Part shown: one piece after another, positions 43,704-53,249 of the stretch
Layout: every line of letters begins with the position of its first letter
Numbering within the stretch: position 1 is the first letter of the stretch
Assembly (NCBI RefSeq): GCF_900188405.1
Contig: NZ_FZOF01000041.1
Coordinates: 1 to 56,379, forward strand
Direction of reading: 5' to 3'
Source of the DNA: Actinacidiphila glaucinigra
GTDB taxonomy: Bacteria; Actinomycetota; Actinomycetes; Streptomycetales; Streptomycetaceae
Length of the DNA: 56,379 nt
Notes under the pieces: generated by a model
Told to the model about the DNA's origin: nothing
The model's database searches: none
The model's input: only the letters and a program-made list of their open reading frames with translations
Program-made: the position numbers and the translations under genes

Positions 43704-44392
43704 GCGTTCAGCCCCGCTGCCCGCCTGTCCCGAGCCCGCAGGGGTGGCGTTGAGAGGACGTGGATGGGATGCCAGACCGGAGCGGACGACCCTTGCTGGC
43801 ACAGATCGGGCAGGGCCGTTGCTGGATAGGGCTGGGTGGGACGGGGCGAGGTGCCGATTGCGGGGCCGCATACACACGGCCCCGCAATCGGCGCGTCTTA
43901 CCGGCGCAGTGTGCTGTACACGCGTACCCGTGACGTCACGCCATTCCTCCATGCTCTCCTGCGTAGCGCATGGGGTCATCCGTGTGGCCGGGCACGACGG
44001 GTAGCCACCCGAATGGTGCATCGCGGGTGGCGGGGCTGCTGGTGGTCGGCGGAGCGATGGCCTGCGGCGACGGCTTTGGACGGACCACTTCGAGCTCGGT
44101 CGGCTGGTAGATGCCTCACCAGAGACCGTCGGTCAGCGTGAGCGCCTCGCGCGGGGACCAGGCGGCGAGGGTGGTAGGGGGCCCGGCTGCCTTTCCGCCG
44201 GTGATCGGGTGAGGAGGGCCACGCGAAGGCGGCGCCGGTGGGGCGCGGCCTGCTGTAAGTCGGGGTGCCGGCGAGGTCCTGGACACCTGGCGGCGAGGTC
44301 ATCGCCGCGTGAGTGTTCTGCGGGCACTGAACCGTCCCTCCGGTGCGCACCGCGGGGGAGGGGGCGGCTCCGGTCGGGAGGCGAACAGCACC
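43704..44392. other. Intergenic region with a strong hairpin
   Basis: No gene supported. It contains the 16-bp hairpin at 43854-43893. Long antisense frames here are shadows of GC-rich codon structure. Confidence 0.5.
43854..43893. terminator. Perfect 16-bp hairpin
   Basis: GCCGATTGCGGGGCCG, 8-nt loop, exact inverse complement. 150 bp after the NB-ARC gene; probable terminator. Confidence 0.65.
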
Positions 44393-44674
44393 ATGGATCT
44401 GGTGGAACGAGCCCAGGCCGGCGAACGCGAAGCCTTCGCCGCGCTCTACGACCACTACGGCGACACCGTCTACCGCAAGGTGTACTACCGGGTCGGAGGC
44501 AAGGCGACCGCCGAGGACCTCACCAGCGAAACCTTCCTGTGTGCGCTGCGCCGGATCGGGACCTTCACCTGGCAGGGCCGCGACTTCGGCGCCTGGCTGG
44601 TGACCATCGCCCGCAACCTGGTCTCCGACCACTTCACCTCCAGCCGCTTCCGGCTTTGTCGGTGCGGGGTGTGA
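44393..44674 (+). pseudogene. Truncated ECF sigma factor, BldN-like
   Basis: From ATG 44393 (GGGAGG upstream) the frame reads like region 2 of the BldN/sigma-AdsA group (DLVERAQAGEREAFAALYDH, YRVGGKATAEDLTSETFLCA, DFGAWLVTIARNLVSDHF). At about 44650 homology stops and the frame ends RLCRCGV-stop; region 4 is missing. A fragment of a developmental sigma gene joined to the upstream part of the nuclease gene. Confidence 0.8.
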
Positions 44675-44684
44675 TGATGCAGCT

Positions 44685-47600
44685 GTGACACAGCCGAACC
44701 CTTCCGAATCCGACATGCCGCGTCAGCCGGAGACGGCTGGCGGCGACCGCCCGGCCGCGGACGTCTGGGCGCCGTGTGCGGGAGATCCGAACCTGCGTAC
44801 TCCTCCTCCTGGCGGTTCCCCGGGTCGTACGCCGCCGGGGGAGGACCTGGACTTGCATCTCGGTTGGGATCGCTTCGAAAAGCTGATGCTCGCCCTGTCA
44901 CGCCGTGTTCTGGGCCTGCGGGACATCCGCTTTCGGCGCTACGGGGTTCAGGGGCAAGCACAGCACGGCATCGACCTGGCCGGTCGGGAGTCGACGGGTG
45001 ACTTCACCGTCGTCCAGTGCAAGGACTACGCAGCGTTCACCGCCGGGGACTTGCGCAAGGCGGTCGCGAAGTTCGCGGTCGGCCGGCGTCCCTTCGACGC
45101 CGGCCGCCTGATCGTGGCGACCTCTGCCTCCACTGAGGCCACGCAACTGGCCGACGAGCTGGCCGCGCTCCAGCTCCAATATCCTGATCTCGACGTGGAT
45201 CTGTGGGGGTCCGAGCAGATCAACCAGCACCTGCGCTACTGCGGCGACATCGTCGCCCAGTTCTGGACGCGCGAGACAGCGGCCGACTTCTGCACGGGCG
45301 CCCCGCTGCCAGGAGTGCCGGCACCGCCGCCCGACCGGCAGGAGCAGGCCGAGAGGATCCTCGTCGGGCCTCTCAACACCGACGACGTGGCACCGATGCT
45401 GCGTACCGCGGACAACAGGAGGGCCGAGGCACCGGCCGAATCAGCCACACTCTACGGCGCTCTGGCGAACCGGCTGCACGATGCCGGGTTCCGCGGGCAT
45501 GCCACTGTCTTGCGGAAGAAACAGCTCGAGGCTCTCCAAGAGGGCGGTTTGTTCGACGAGGCAGCCGACTTGGCGGCCGAACTCGCGGCAGCCGCACTGC
45601 ACCACGGAGACAGCGACCAGGCAAGGATCCTGGCCCACCAGCTCGAACAGTTCGCTCGCGACGCGGCCGGCTCCCGCACACCACAGGCGTCGGCCACGGC
45701 ACGTCACGCAGCCCTCCTTAACGCGGCTGCCCAGGACATCGCCCACCCTCTGGTCATGAGCCACCTGGCACCCGCCCTGGAAAAGGTGGGCGCAGCAGAT
45801 GCCCCTGACTATCGGCCGCTTTTGGTGCTCATGCTCGCCGAGTACCGGCTCGCGACCGAGCCCCACACGCTCGTGGAACTCGACGGCCTCATCAAGGTCG
45901 CCCTCGCACAGGCCAAAGAACAGCCGGTAACGGAGCAGATGCAGGACATCCTGGTGCGCCTGCGCCTGTTGCGAGCCGAATACGACAGCGCACCACGGCA
46001 GGACCTGCTCCGCGAGGCCAGACGGCACCGGATGAAGGGTCGGCACGCAGCGCTCGTCAGCGCGCGCGAGGCACGACGCTGCGCCCTCGAAGGCCGGGCG
46101 GAGGAAGCCCTGGAGAACTGGAGGGACGCCGTCCAGGACGGCATCCACGCGGGACTTGCCGAAGATGCCGCCGACTGGCTCTACGCCATCCGCGCGGCCA
46201 ACGCGCAGTACGGACCGTGGACGATAGAGATCGACGACGAACACCGCCTCGCGCAGGCGCTGCGCACGACAGGCTCCGGCCGCTTGCTGGACCGCATCCG
46301 GGACCCGAGAGCACAAGCGATGTCCGCACTGGTCCGGGACAAGCCCACCGAGGCGGTCCTGGCGGCCCGCCGCTGGCTGACCGACAGCGTGGTTACCGGG
46401 AGCTGGGCGGACGAGAACGAAGCCGTGACGTTCCTCGGCGACCTCTACCGCGACAACAACGAACCCGATTTGGCGGCGACCTACTACCAGCGTGCCGGAA
46501 GTACCGAGAAGCTCGAACAGCTCGCCAAGAACATGGGAGATGCGCTGCTTCCCCTGGTGCCCGGCGCGCGCCAGCCGTGGTGGACCCTGCGCTCACGTGC
46601 GGTCCTGATTGCGGCACAGTCCGACCTGGGCGAGGATGCGGCAGCACGCGAGCTGTTCGACGAGATGCTGGACCTAGCCGTACGCGGCAGGGTCGGCGAA
46701 CTCGTCGATTCACCTACGAGGTCCCTGGCCATTCAGGCTGCGAAGAGCGCCTGCGCGCTTGCCTCGCGCAGCACACATGAGCAGGCCACAGCCCTGCTGG
46801 ACCTGCTCGGCCCGGACGTCCCCCGCGAACCCAATCAGTACCGCCACACCGACGACGAGCACGCGGCTGCCTGCGTAGCCATCGCCATAGCACACCCCGA
46901 GCTCGCCATGCGCGCCCTGACCAGGTTGTTCGATCTTGCCGACGTCCACACCGACAAGGCTCTGAACGTTCTCGTCAGGGACCAGACGCTGCGTCTGCTG
47001 GGTGCTTGGCCGCAGAGTGACAGGGTGGCTGCCGGCACCGTCCCCTGCAGCCCGCTGAGCGGTGACGAGCAGAATACCCTGCGCACACGGGCCGACGAGC
47101 TGGCAAGGCAGGGACACTACCTGTCCAACGTGATCCAGGCTGCAGTCAACCCTGACCATCCCGATGTGCAGGAGCGAGCCAGGACGGCACGCGACCGCCT
47201 CCTGGCCCGGCCCGAGCCGGATCCCAAATCTATGTCCCTGGACAGCGCGATGGTTCCTGATTCGGCCATGGTCTGTCACCTCGCCTCCGATGAACGGCAC
47301 GCCTGCCTGGAAAAGCTTCTTACAGTGGCAAGTGATAGACGAGAGCTGGCGTCCAACCGGCAGGACGCTTTGATCGGCGCCCACAATCTCGTCGTCGACC
47401 AGGAACCAGAGGCCAAGTGCACCACCTTCCGTGCGAGTCAGCCCTTCGCCCTGGGCGAGCTCGACGGAAGCCGACTCGACGACGAGTTCACGGGCCAACC
47501 CCACCCGCTCAGCACACTAAAGATCAACCTGGGATCCGCATCGCTGCGCGGCCATGGCCTACGCCTTGCCGCTGCCTCAGCGACAACAGCCGACGAGCAG

Positions 47601-47984
47601 GAATGGGTCAAAGACCAGGCAGTTGAACTCCTGCGCAGCGACGAGGCCATAGACGTCCAGGAAGCAGCCCTGGCACTCAACCGCCTCCCACGCGAAGCCA
47701 CAGCGGACATCGATCCCCGTGCTCTGGCCGACCACAGCCATATCTCTGCCCGACAGCTCAGCGCAGTGCTGTGTATGCAGCACCCTCAACGCTTCGCCGA
47801 CACCTTGGCGCGTCTGGCCGCAGACCCGAGCTTCCGAGTGCGCCGCACCCTGGCCGAAGCAGTGACCACTCACTCAGGGCCCGACGTCCAACCGGCAATC
47901 ACAAAACTTATGGACCGTCTCAGCAAGGACCAACGGCACAGCGTCCGCGCCGTGGTGCTAGGCGGGCTTCGAAAGCAGGCTTGA
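44685..47984 (+). CDS. Mrr-like restriction-endonuclease domain fused to helical repeats
   Basis: 1099 residues from GTG 44685 (ATG 44715 possible). Residues about 60-190 form a PD-(D/E)XK nuclease of the Mrr_cat type: RFEKLMLALSRRVLG, GQAQHGIDLAG (Asp near 96) and FTVVQCKDY (QxK near 111-113), then VDLWGSEQINQHL. The remaining 900 residues are alpha-helical TPR/HEAT-like repeats (EAADLAAELAAAALHHGDSD, NNEPDLAATYYQRAG) with no visible NTPase. A DNA-cleaving domain with a large sensor-like scaffold suggests a defence effector. Targets unknown. Confidence 0.75.
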   Translation: MTQPNPSESDMPRQPETAGGDRPAADVWAPCAGDPNLRTPPPGGSPGRTPPGEDLDLHLGWDRFEKLMLALSRRVLGLRDIRFRRYGVQGQAQHGIDLAGRESTGDFTVVQCKDYAAFTAGDLRKAVAKFAVGRRPFDAGRLIVATSASTEATQLADELAALQLQYPDLDVDLWGSEQINQHLRYCGDIVAQFWTRETAADFCTGAPLPGVPAPPPDRQEQAERILVGPLNTDDVAPMLRTADNRRAEAPAESATLYGALANRLHDAGFRGHATVLRKKQLEALQEGGLFDEAADLAAELAAAALHHGDSDQARILAHQLEQFARDAAGSRTPQASATARHAALLNAAAQDIAHPLVMSHLAPALEKVGAADAPDYRPLLVLMLAEYRLATEPHTLVELDGLIKVALAQAKEQPVTEQMQDILVRLRLLRAEYDSAPRQDLLREARRHRMKGRHAALVSAREARRCALEGRAEEALENWRDAVQDGIHAGLAEDAADWLYAIRAANAQYGPWTIEIDDEHRLAQALRTTGSGRLLDRIRDPRAQAMSALVRDKPTEAVLAARRWLTDSVVTGSWADENEAVTFLGDLYRDNNEPDLAATYYQRAGSTEKLEQLAKNMGDALLPLVPGARQPWWTLRSRAVLIAAQSDLGEDAAARELFDEMLDLAVRGRVGELVDSPTRSLAIQAAKSACALASRSTHEQATALLDLLGPDVPREPNQYRHTDDEHAAACVAIAIAHPELAMRALTRLFDLADVHTDKALNVLVRDQTLRLLGAWPQSDRVAAGTVPCSPLSGDEQNTLRTRADELARQGHYLSNVIQAAVNPDHPDVQERARTARDRLLARPEPDPKSMSLDSAMVPDSAMVCHLASDERHACLEKLLTVASDRRELASNRQDALIGAHNLVVDQEPEAKCTTFRASQPFALGELDGSRLDDEFTGQPHPLSTLKINLGSASLRGHGLRLAAASATTADEQEWVKDQAVELLRSDEAIDVQEAALALNRLPREATADIDPRALADHSHISARQLSAVLCMQHPQRFADTLARLAADPSFRVRRTLAEAVTTHSGPDVQPAITKLMDRLSKDQRHSVRAVVLGGLRKQA

Positions 47985-48085
47985 TACGTCTGTGTTGCCA
48001 CTTCGGAATCGCTGCCCGCTGGGTCTGGCACGGGTCGGCCTATGCGGCGCCGGGGTGGACTGCCTGAACCCCGATGCTTCGACAC

Positions 48086-48621
48086 ATGGCCCGTCGTCGC
48101 CAGGCCGGTACGGGCGAGAGGTACACGGAAGCTCTGCGGTACGCGCGGTCAGAGGAGCCCGAGCCGAAGATTTCGGCTGCTGTGAGGTGCTCGAGCAAGT
48201 GCCTTGGTGGTTCGGGAGCGGTTCGAGCAGGGAGGGATGCCGCGCTACTGGCGGAGCTGGAGGAGCTAGGCCGCGAATGGTTCCAGATCGAGATCGCCGA
48301 CGACTTCCACCCACCCAAGGACGGCGACGAGACCGACGGGCACGGAAACCCCCTGCCTGGCCGCATCGACGATGTCGATGCACGCCTCGCCTACGTCCCG
48401 TCACCCGCGCGCGTACCCACCTCGACCTCGGCGGCCTGGAATGGGTTCACGACCATCCCGACGGAAATTCTCTGGCGTCATACGCCTGGTCAACCGGCGA
48501 TCTGGCCGCGCTGTTGCAGGCTGAAGTCCCAGCCGGACCTGGTCCGATGGCTGTGAGGTCGGTGGCTTCCGCGGGAGGACTTCGGCGCCCAGGGGCGGGA
48601 GCGGCGTGCAGTTCGGGCTGA
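48086..48621 (+). pseudogene. Frameshifted hypothetical gene
   Basis: From ATG 48086 (ARRRQAGTGERYTEALRYAR, then LLAELEELGREWFQIEIADD) the frame looks coding to about 48400. After that a different frame (THLDLGGLEWVHDHPDGNSL, then ASYAWSTGDLAALLQAEV) has the better codon use to about 48555. A single-base indel near 48410 is likely. No domain recognised. Confidence 0.45.
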
Positions 48622-49105
48622 ATCTAGTTCCAGCACGGAGGCGGTCCCGTCAGTTGCTGGGGAGCGCCGGCAGCGACTCTGGCGGTAGAGGTTGGGGGTT
48701 TCCGGTTAGGAGTGGTGTCCGCCGGGTCCACGGTTGACGGTGGACCCGGCGGGTTAAGGCCGTGTGGGGGTCACGGTCCGGATGGGTGCCTCTTGCGCAG
48801 AGCGGGGACTGTACTTTCCCGGGGGTGACCCCCGGATTCCCAGCGGAAAGCCAGGCTGGCTGGAGTGACCTGCACGGACACGCCGGGCGAAACTGGCGGG
48901 ACGACCCAGGTGTGTAGGGGGCATTGGACGGCCACCAAAGGCGCGGGCTGACAGAGGCGCTTGGTGATGCTGAAGTTAGGGTCGAGCGGGCAGTGGCGGG
49001 CACCCTCGGCGGTCAGGTTGCAGGGGTTCTCCCGATGCCTGGCTGCTGGGGCGTGGAGGAAGGTGCACACAGTTACTTCCGACACGCACCCTGAGGGGGC
49101 CTTTC
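48622..49105. other. Noncoding stretch with hairpin
   Basis: No gene supported; holds the hairpin at 48719-48752 and the upstream region of the lectin gene. Confidence 0.5.
48719..48752. terminator. Perfect 13-bp hairpin
   Basis: CCGCCGGGTCCAC, 8-nt loop, GTGGACCCGGCGG. Probable terminator of the upstream genes. Confidence 0.65.
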
Positions 49106-49921
49106 ATGACGTCGACACTGAGCGCGGGTGGGGAACTGCCGGCTGGGGGCGAACTGCGGTCCGACAACGGCAGGGTCCGGCTGGTCCTGCAGGAGGACGG
49201 CAACCTCGTTCTGTACCGGGTGGACACGGGGAAGCCCTTGTGGGCCACGATGAGTCTGAAATGGCCCAACGGGAGCGGGCGTACCCCGGGCAAGGTCACG
49301 ATCGTCAAGATGCAGACCGACGGAAACTTCGTCGGCTACGACAACCAGGGCAAGCCCCAGTGGGCCTCCGACACCGACGGTAACTCCGGAGCGCACGTCG
49401 TGCTCCAGGACGACGGCAACCTCGTCGTCTACGCTGGCCCGCACGCGTTGTGGGCCGCCGGCACCGTCCAGGACTGGTCCCCCACGAAGGCCGAGACCGG
49501 CAACAGGCGCCTAGCCGAGGGGCGGTGGATGAACACCACTGCCTCGGTGTCGCCCGACGGCCTGATTACCGGCACCACCACCATCTGGAGTACGGCGGAG
49601 CTCTACGGCTTCCATGGCTCCGCGGTGCCCGTCATCCTGGACAGCCAGGACAAAATCCTCTGGCCGACGAACATCAACGCCGAGAAGCACCAGTACGGCG
49701 TCGATGGCACCATGGTCCCCTTCGGGGCGGCAAGCAAACGAGTGGAACACTGGAACAACAAGATCGACCCCGCGCTGCTGAACCAGGGGCGTCTGAGCAT
49801 CATCCAGTGGTGGGACCCGAAGCCGTTCGACGAGAAGAACATCCAGGCTGTCGGCAAGAAGGTCCAGGCCTTCGTCACCGAGGTCGGGACCGTGTGGAAG
49901 ATCGTCGCCGCCTTCCTCTGA
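49106..49921 (+). CDS. Bulb-type mannose-binding lectin domain protein
   Basis: 271 residues; GAGGGGG precedes the ATG. Residues 1-120 carry three beta-prism repeats with sugar-binding QxDxNxVxY-like motifs (LQEDGNLVLYR, MQTDGNFVGYD, LQDDGNLVVYA); the middle one is degenerate at Val/Tyr. The C-terminal 140 residues (TGTTTIWSTAELYGFHGSAV) are not recognised. There is no signal peptide. It could be a lectin-like bacteriocin, an adhesin or a carbohydrate sensor. Confidence 0.8.
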   Translation: MTSTLSAGGELPAGGELRSDNGRVRLVLQEDGNLVLYRVDTGKPLWATMSLKWPNGSGRTPGKVTIVKMQTDGNFVGYDNQGKPQWASDTDGNSGAHVVLQDDGNLVVYAGPHALWAAGTVQDWSPTKAETGNRRLAEGRWMNTTASVSPDGLITGTTTIWSTAELYGFHGSAVPVILDSQDKILWPTNINAEKHQYGVDGTMVPFGAASKRVEHWNNKIDPALLNQGRLSIIQWWDPKPFDEKNIQAVGKKVQAFVTEVGTVWKIVAAFL

Positions 49922-50022
49922 GGCAGGTAATCTGCGAAAATCTTCCTTCTTGTCTGGTTGCCGCGCTAGCAGCAACGCGGCTACGTCGTGCACGGTTCGG
50001 TCCGAGGAGAACCGGGGGAGTC

Positions 50023-52818
50023 ATGCGATCGTCGGGCGCGACCAGGCGTGGCTCTCCCCGAGACCGAGACCGCGGCCAGCCACCGATCGGCCGGGACACA
50101 GAGACAACCGCCCTGAAGAAGGTCATCGACGCTCTGGCGGGGCAGCGGCGCGGGGGAGCGCTGTTTCTGCACGGGGACCCCGGGATCGGCAAGACAGTTC
50201 TGCTGGATCAAGCCTGTTTCCTCGCCATCCGGCGGGGGATTCGGGTACTTCGCGCAGCCGGCGCCGAGACCGAAATGGATATGCCGTTCGTCCTGCTGGC
50301 TGATCTCCTCAGGCCCTTGCGTCAACACGCGAAAGCACTGACAGTGTTCCAGCAAGAGGTTCTTGAGGCAGCTCTGGAGGGCGGCAAAGGGGCAGTCCCC
50401 ACCCCGCTGTCGGTGTGCTCGGCAACGTTGGCCATGGTCACGGAAGCCTCCGCTGGCCAACCAGTGGTGCTCGTCGTCGACGATCTCCACTGGGCAGACC
50501 CTGCGTCGACACAGGTGCTGCGCTTCCTGTCCCGCCGCCTAGGGCATGAGCCGGTCGCCTTGCTGTCCGCCACCCGAGAACCGGCCGCAACCACAGGTGG
50601 CGGCAGCGCAGTCCTGGATCTGCACGGCCTGGGACGTGAGGAATGCGGCACACTCCTGGCTCAGAGGGGGATAGAACTAGCGCCAGGGGACCTAACCGCA
50701 TTGGTCCGGTGGTGTGACGGCAACCCCCTAGCGGTAGTGGAAGCCGGGGCACGAGCGGCGGACGCGTCAACGCAATCCTTCTCGGAAGGACTCTCACCTG
50801 GTGAACACCTCCAGGTCACATGGGCTGCCGTACTGCGTCGCCTACCGGCCGATACCCAGTGGGCCCTGGCCATGCTGGCGTTGGACCGCTCTTCGGGGGC
50901 TGACACGCTTCAGGCATTGGCGTCCGCAGGCGTGAACTGGGAGGCGTGGGAGCCAGCGGTGAGGCAGGCTCTGGTGACCGCGGCGCCCGAAGGGAACACC
51001 TTCACGTTCCGGCATCCCCTGATCCGCACCGTTGTGCTGCACGCCATGGAACCGGGCCGGCGGCAACGAGCACTTGTCCGACTTGCAGACGTCTCCACGA
51101 TCTCGCGAGCCGTCTGGTACAGGGAGGCGGGTGCAGTAAGCCAGGACGAGGAATTGGCCCAGCTCCTGGCCGAGACAGCCGAGGACGCATCCCGCAGGGG
51201 GGCCTATCACAGTGCCGCGTGCGCGTGGCAAGCGGCCGCGCAGCGCGGTGAGGCTGAAGCCACACGGACGACTCGGCTGACAAGAGGTGCTGAAGCAGCT
51301 CTGCTCTCGGGAGATCCTGCCTGGGCAAGCCGGCTCGCCAGGGACGCCCTCGACCTCCCCGGCGACACCGGGACCAAGACAGCAGCGCAGCTCGCCCTTG
51401 GGCGCGCTTATACATGGATCGGCCGCCCAGAGCTCGCCTTCAGCGTCCTGACCCGTTCAGCGACGCTTGTCCGGCGAGAACTGCCCGATGTGGCGGAGAC
51501 CATGATGCGCGAAGCGATCCTGCCCATGGTGATGAGCGGAAACGCCGAGAAGGGGCTGGAAGCGCTTGAGAGCTGGCTAACCAGTGGCTACGACGGCCGT
51601 GTTGACGCCACGGCTAGTCTCCTCGGCCCAGTGTTGGCGCTGCGCGGCCATGTCATCGAAGGCGCGCGAGCACTCGAGCAATATCAGGACGTGGTCGAAG
51701 CGTCCGATCCACTGCGCGACGGCCTGTCGCTCTGCCTGGTCTCCCAGGGATACATCTGGTTGGACCGTCCCCTGAAAGGTCGGCGATTGCTGCAGTCGGT
51801 GATCGCAGCGGCGCGAACAGCAGGATCGCTGTCCGTGCTGCCGTATGCCCTTGCCCTCCACAGCGAACTGGACATATGGGAGGGGCGGTGGGCGGTGGCC
51901 TCGGCGGACGCACTTGAGGCACTGCGCTGGGCCCGCGAATTTGGGATGCCTGGCATTGCCGCGTTCGCCTTGAGTGCGCTCGCCAGGCTGGACGCTCTGA
52001 GAGGTTCCCGGGCCGCTTGCGCGCAGCGGATCGAGCAGGCGCGACAACTGGCAGGAGAGGCTGGCATGTGGGCATTGGAGGCCCACTTCGCCGCCGCGCT
52101 CGGCTTGGACTGCCTAGCCAGTGGTGAACTTGCCAGCGCGATCGACCACTTAAGTCAGGCCAGTGCGCACGAAAAACGCGCCGGGATCGGTAACCCCATG
52201 ATCGCCCCACACCTTCCGGACTTGGCCGAGGCGCATGTACGTGCGGGCTCCGTGGATGCTCCCTACCTATTGGAGCGACTGGAGGCAGCGGCGGAATCCA
52301 CCAGGCTGGCGTGGATGCAGGCAGCGCATGCCCGCTGCAGGATGCTCGCCGCTCAGTCCGCCAAAGAGGTCGACCAGTGGTGGTTCCTCGCCCATGCGGC
52401 ACACTCCCGTCGAGGGCTCCCCTACGAGGAGGCACGCACGCTCCTATGTCGAGGTGAGGCGCTCCGCAGGCAACGCGTGGCCGTGCGAGCGAGGGAGCCG
52501 CTGTTGGAGGCGCTTTCCAAGTTCGTCTCACTGGGCGCGCAGCCCTGGGCAGCTCGTACCCGCGCGGAGTTGAGGGCTGCCGGTTACCGCGGCCCGGACC
52601 TGCCGGAAGGGCAGGCCAGCGAAGCGTTAGGCCTCCTGACAGGTCAAGAACTCCAGGTCGCGCGCGCAGTGGCCCGTGGTCTCAGCAATGCCGAGGTGGC
52701 CGCCTGCTTGTTTATCTCCCAGAAGACCGTGGAAGCGCATTTGACACGCGTCTACCGCAAACTACGGACGCGGTCGAGGGCGGAGTTGGCTGGCAGGCTG
52801 AGAACACTGATCGAATGA
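50023..52818 (+). CDS. LuxR-family regulator of the LAL type
   Basis: ATG 50023 preceded by GGGGGAG; 931 residues. AAA ATPase domain with Walker A HGDPGIGKTVLLDQ and Walker B VVLVVDDLHWADPAS, a long TPR-like middle, and a C-terminal LuxR helix-turn-helix (LTGQELQVARAVARGLSNAE, then ISQKTVEAHLTRVYRKL). LAL proteins usually activate secondary-metabolite or sugar genes; no obvious target is next to it. Confidence 0.92.
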   Translation: MRSSGATRRGSPRDRDRGQPPIGRDTETTALKKVIDALAGQRRGGALFLHGDPGIGKTVLLDQACFLAIRRGIRVLRAAGAETEMDMPFVLLADLLRPLRQHAKALTVFQQEVLEAALEGGKGAVPTPLSVCSATLAMVTEASAGQPVVLVVDDLHWADPASTQVLRFLSRRLGHEPVALLSATREPAATTGGGSAVLDLHGLGREECGTLLAQRGIELAPGDLTALVRWCDGNPLAVVEAGARAADASTQSFSEGLSPGEHLQVTWAAVLRRLPADTQWALAMLALDRSSGADTLQALASAGVNWEAWEPAVRQALVTAAPEGNTFTFRHPLIRTVVLHAMEPGRRQRALVRLADVSTISRAVWYREAGAVSQDEELAQLLAETAEDASRRGAYHSAACAWQAAAQRGEAEATRTTRLTRGAEAALLSGDPAWASRLARDALDLPGDTGTKTAAQLALGRAYTWIGRPELAFSVLTRSATLVRRELPDVAETMMREAILPMVMSGNAEKGLEALESWLTSGYDGRVDATASLLGPVLALRGHVIEGARALEQYQDVVEASDPLRDGLSLCLVSQGYIWLDRPLKGRRLLQSVIAAARTAGSLSVLPYALALHSELDIWEGRWAVASADALEALRWAREFGMPGIAAFALSALARLDALRGSRAACAQRIEQARQLAGEAGMWALEAHFAAALGLDCLASGELASAIDHLSQASAHEKRAGIGNPMIAPHLPDLAEAHVRAGSVDAPYLLERLEAAAESTRLAWMQAAHARCRMLAAQSAKEVDQWWFLAHAAHSRRGLPYEEARTLLCRGEALRRQRVAVRAREPLLEALSKFVSLGAQPWAARTRAELRAAGYRGPDLPEGQASEALGLLTGQELQVARAVARGLSNAEVAACLFISQKTVEAHLTRVYRKLRTRSRAELAGRLRTLIE

Positions 52819-53249
52819 GCCACACCTAGGGCCCGCCGTTTGGATCATCTGATCGTTGGCCAAGGCTGCTGACTGGAGACTCGATAGCGGCACCGATAGT
52901 GGCGTATGCGTCGGCGCGGAGGACCTCCGCAGGGCTCACGGGAGCAGTTCGATGTGCGGATGGTCCGGGATGCCGGACAGACGTGGAGTTGGAGGCTGTA
53001 GTCGCCGATGACGTCGATCAAGGTGAAGTTGCCGTCCTGGGCGCCCAGGGGAGGCGGGGCCGGGTTCGTCCGTTCCTCCTCGGCGATCCGGGTCTCGCTG
53101 CCGCCCACCCATTCCCAGGAGGCGATGGTGAGGAGCGGGACCTTCTCGGTGCCGCACTCGGGGCCGGGGGGCGCGCCCGACTTGGGCACTGCGAGCGGAG
53201 GTACGGGAAGAGAGTGCGGAGCGATGCGGGGCGGGCCATCATCGGAGGC
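52819..53249. other. Intergenic region before the NACHT gene
   Basis: 430 bp with no supported gene; frames on both strands have poor codon structure. Confidence 0.4.

Noticed and set aside
42369..44021. 550-codon minus-strand open frame
   Set aside because: Antisense of the NB-ARC/TPR gene; no domain pattern.
49450..50022. N-terminal extension of the LAL regulator over the lectin gene
   Set aside because: This stretch is the lectin gene in another frame; a start with RBS exists at 50023.
52899..53249. N-terminal extension of the NACHT protein
   Set aside because: Low-quality sequence before an ATG with GGAGG at 53250, after which membrane segments begin.
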